From: Thermococcaceae archaeon
GTDB lineage: Archaea; Methanobacteriota_B; Thermococci; Thermococcales; Thermococcaceae
Reading direction: 5' to 3'
Length of the DNA stretch: 5,876 nt
Assembly: GCA_027064745.1 (NCBI GenBank)
Contig: JAMOPD010000381.1
Span: 1-5,876, forward strand
The notes below the pieces were generated by a model. The model made no database searches and was not told the DNA's origin. It was given only the letters and a program-made list of their open reading frames with translations. The number at the start of each line of letters is the position of its first letter. The first letter of the stretch is position 1. The position numbers and the translations under genes are program-made. This document shows, piece after piece, positions 5,801-5,876 of this stretch.

Positions 5801-5876
5801 TTGCGCCCTTCCCCGAGAGGAAATCTACGGATAGCTGATATTCACGGTTAAACTCTGCCAGAGTTTTAAATCGCCT
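2844..5876 (-). CDS. mcm: MCM (Cdc21-type) replicative DNA helicase with two inteins, N-terminus outside the window
   Basis: The minus-strand frame is open from the window edge at 5876 to TAA at 2846-2844 (1010 codons). A GTG at 5606 lies inside an intein and is not a real start. Only the second half of the gene is present: partial intein 1, a middle extein segment, intein 2 and a 270-residue C-extein. Splicing would join EALEQQ to SISIAKAGIT, restoring a continuous AAA+ core. Visible helicase motifs are the Walker B pair in CIDEFDKM (Asp codon 4724-4722), sensor 1 VIAAANP (Asn codon 3587-3585), the arginine finger in LLSRFDLIF (Arg codon 3512-3510), a sensor 2 region PIPITARQLEALIRLSEAHA, and a C-terminal winged helix encoded by about 3056-2847. 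The N-terminal DNA-binding domain and Walker A lie beyond 5876. In the family the product forms a hexamer that unwinds DNA 3' to 5' at replication forks. It should be inactive until both inteins are removed, since both interrupt the ATPase core. Confidence 0.96.
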   Translation of the reverse strand, partial: RRFKTLAEFNREYQLSVDFLSGKGAISVERFRKILKDFGIYNKWKERPLTYGSNYRRERLKVAYITPELAYFLGFLYGDGWIQRNGSKVHVRIVQSKTHPKQINQIRETFRSFYRGKLREYERATESDLAGNRIKSNNIIFHVSSPLLAFIYEYITGNNLKNAFSLDDEALKAFIAGALDSDGCVSIKRSGKGEVIHVEFLLSNDMEQDKAFVLLLRRFDVYARMIPGNGVNRIRITGREDVANLLEAVKKYSIKAKNVPLKKHLVSSRSDKAPAEPVQSLAREIIKSVPSSTLQRMGLWSTIYSYAKGKYQPSRIQLRKILKKLGDVLTSETKLKMKILATRDYFLDEIISIEYIPYEGYVYDLYVPGNHNFLAEGIIVHNCIDEFDKMSERDRSAIHEALEQQSYPHDFELLLADGRKVKIGELVDSLIEKNRDRVILGKDTEVLPVDNLYLLAYDLEKKKVMKVKVNRVSRHKAPEKFIKLKFSNGREIIVTPEHPIMVWENGKICEKSAEKIELGDIVLGVRSYPIKINAGREKTFKDKHEAEDYHDYLYSQGIVARIKRVGPNYIVEPAERLFPREIVGELLKAGRAVGIRLSKIERSRFYREVVREKYISEFLKRVKERIAELERLIKERPQEAIKLLPKTWIYREYGITYGRLKYLIDSKDEFGISIIQSAVVRKITEATWHLMNFMEFWEGNVNFLMVKKVEEIPNEGGEWVYDITVEPYHLFVSHGLVLHNSISIAKAGITATLNARTTVIAAANPKHGRFNRHKPLPEQLDLPPTLLSRFDLIFLLLDEPDEKIDSEIAQHILKVRKGESEVVTPKVPYDLLKKYIAYARKNIHPVLTKEAMEELERYYVKMRKRIGGGGDTEGVKPIPITARQLEALIRLSEAHARMRLSEIVTRHDAREAIKIMEETLKKIAIDEEGIMDISILEVGKSSRKINKIDRLLEIIEKLQDSTDYGAPADDILQEASRAGISKQEARKIIEELIANSRIYEPRNGYYKIVG
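3657..4661 (-). mobile_element. MCM intein 2, complete, 335 residues, with no recognisable LAGLIDADG endonuclease
   Basis: The intein starts with Ser (codon 4661-4659) in SYPHDFELLLADGRKVKIGELVD (block A) and ends in HGLVLHN, followed by extein Ser (codon 3656-3654). Block B is IIVTPEHPIMVW, with the TxxH signature Thr90 and His93 in intein numbering. Block F is VYDITVEPYHLFV. All standard splicing residues are therefore present: Ser1, block B Thr/His, penultimate His, terminal Asn and +1 Ser. The splicing halves appear to occupy about residues 1-127 and 296-335. Between them lie about 168 residues in which I see no LAGLIDADG motif. This insert includes a small alpha/beta-looking piece (HEAEDYHDYLYSQGIVARI), a charged helical, possibly coiled-coil region (EFLKRVKERIAELERLIKER) and a helix-turn-helix-like stretch (WIYREYGITYGRLKYLID). 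Five 60-base lines counted by hand are 35-42% GC, against 50-52% in four C-extein lines. Confidence 0.92.
4662..4730 (-). other. 23-residue middle extein segment of MCM carrying Walker B
   Basis: This stretch lies between the Asn ending intein 1 and the Ser starting intein 2. It begins CIDEFDKMSERDR and ends IHEALEQQ. It contains the Asp-Glu pair of Walker B, needed for magnesium binding and ATP hydrolysis in AAA+ enzymes, and the helix that follows. Its first residue, Cys, acts as the downstream nucleophile for intein 1 splicing, and its last residue, Gln, is the upstream neighbour of intein 2. Both boundaries follow from intein rules (HN before C/S) and from the continuous MCM consensus obtained when the inteins are removed. 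Confidence 0.93.
4731..5876 (-). mobile_element. MCM intein 1 with LAGLIDADG homing endonuclease (N-terminal part outside)
   Basis: The last 382 residues are visible. The N-terminal splicing blocks A and B are outside the window. Two LAGLIDADG helices are present. The first, FLGFLYGDG, has its catalytic-type Asp at codon 5642-5640; the second, IAGALDSDG, has the equivalent Asp at 5333-5331. Both acidic residues are intact, so the endonuclease may be active. After the second helix come EFLLSNDMEQDKAFVLLLRR and then a helix-turn-helix-like stretch (GLWSTIYSYAKGKYQPSRI) often found between endonuclease and splicing domains of inteins. Block F/G reads YVYDLYVPGNHNFLAEGI followed by IVHN, with the penultimate His, terminal Asn and a following Cys (codon 4730-4728) as the extein nucleophile. 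It interrupts the Walker B strand just before Cys-Ile-Asp-Glu. The splice junction is clear; activity is inferred. Confidence 0.93.

Overview
The window looks like a chromosomal segment of a hyperthermophilic archaeon of the order Thermococcales (Pyrococcus/Thermococcus type). The evidence is an archaeal translation factor aIF2-beta, an MCM (Cdc21-type) helicase interrupted by inteins, a methylmalonyl-CoA decarboxylase-type operon with a DmmdA/OadG-like small subunit, strong GGAGG-type ribosome binding sites, and Lys/Glu/Arg-rich proteins. The species cannot be named from the sequence alone. Every gene I can support lies on the minus strand, so transcription runs from high to low coordinates. 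I see no RNA gene, CRISPR array or IS transposase.

Layout in transcription order: (1) 5876-2844 is the 3' part of the mcm gene, open to the window edge. It holds the rear 382 residues of a first intein with a LAGLIDADG endonuclease (5876-4731), a middle extein segment of only 23 residues carrying the Walker B acidic pair (4730-4662), a complete second intein of 335 residues (4661-3657), and the C-terminal extein with sensor 1, arginine finger, sensor 2 region and winged helix (3656-2847). (2) After a 56-base gap, 2787-2362 encodes aIF2-beta. (3) The 195-base intergenic region 2361-2167 contains T-rich terminator-like tracts, a 72-base element bounded by perfect 13-base inverted repeats, a possible TATA box and a strong ribosome binding site. 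(4) 2166-598 (mmdA), 586-230 (mmdD-like delta) and 228-1 (mmdC-like biotin carrier, incomplete) form a tightly packed operon.

How the parts work together: mmdA, mmdD and mmdC would supply the carboxyltransferase, the membrane-anchoring small subunit and the biotin carrier of a sodium-pumping decarboxylase. The membrane beta subunit would be expected beyond base 1. The mcm product must undergo two protein-splicing reactions before it can be an active replicative helicase. aIF2-beta is part of the initiator-tRNA-carrying aIF2 heterotrimer.

The most interesting signals are the second intein, whose roughly 168-residue central insert shows no recognisable LAGLIDADG motif, the very close spacing of the two inteins, and the inverted-repeat element with helically phased TCAGG motifs upstream of mmdA. 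None of these is proven to be a new system.
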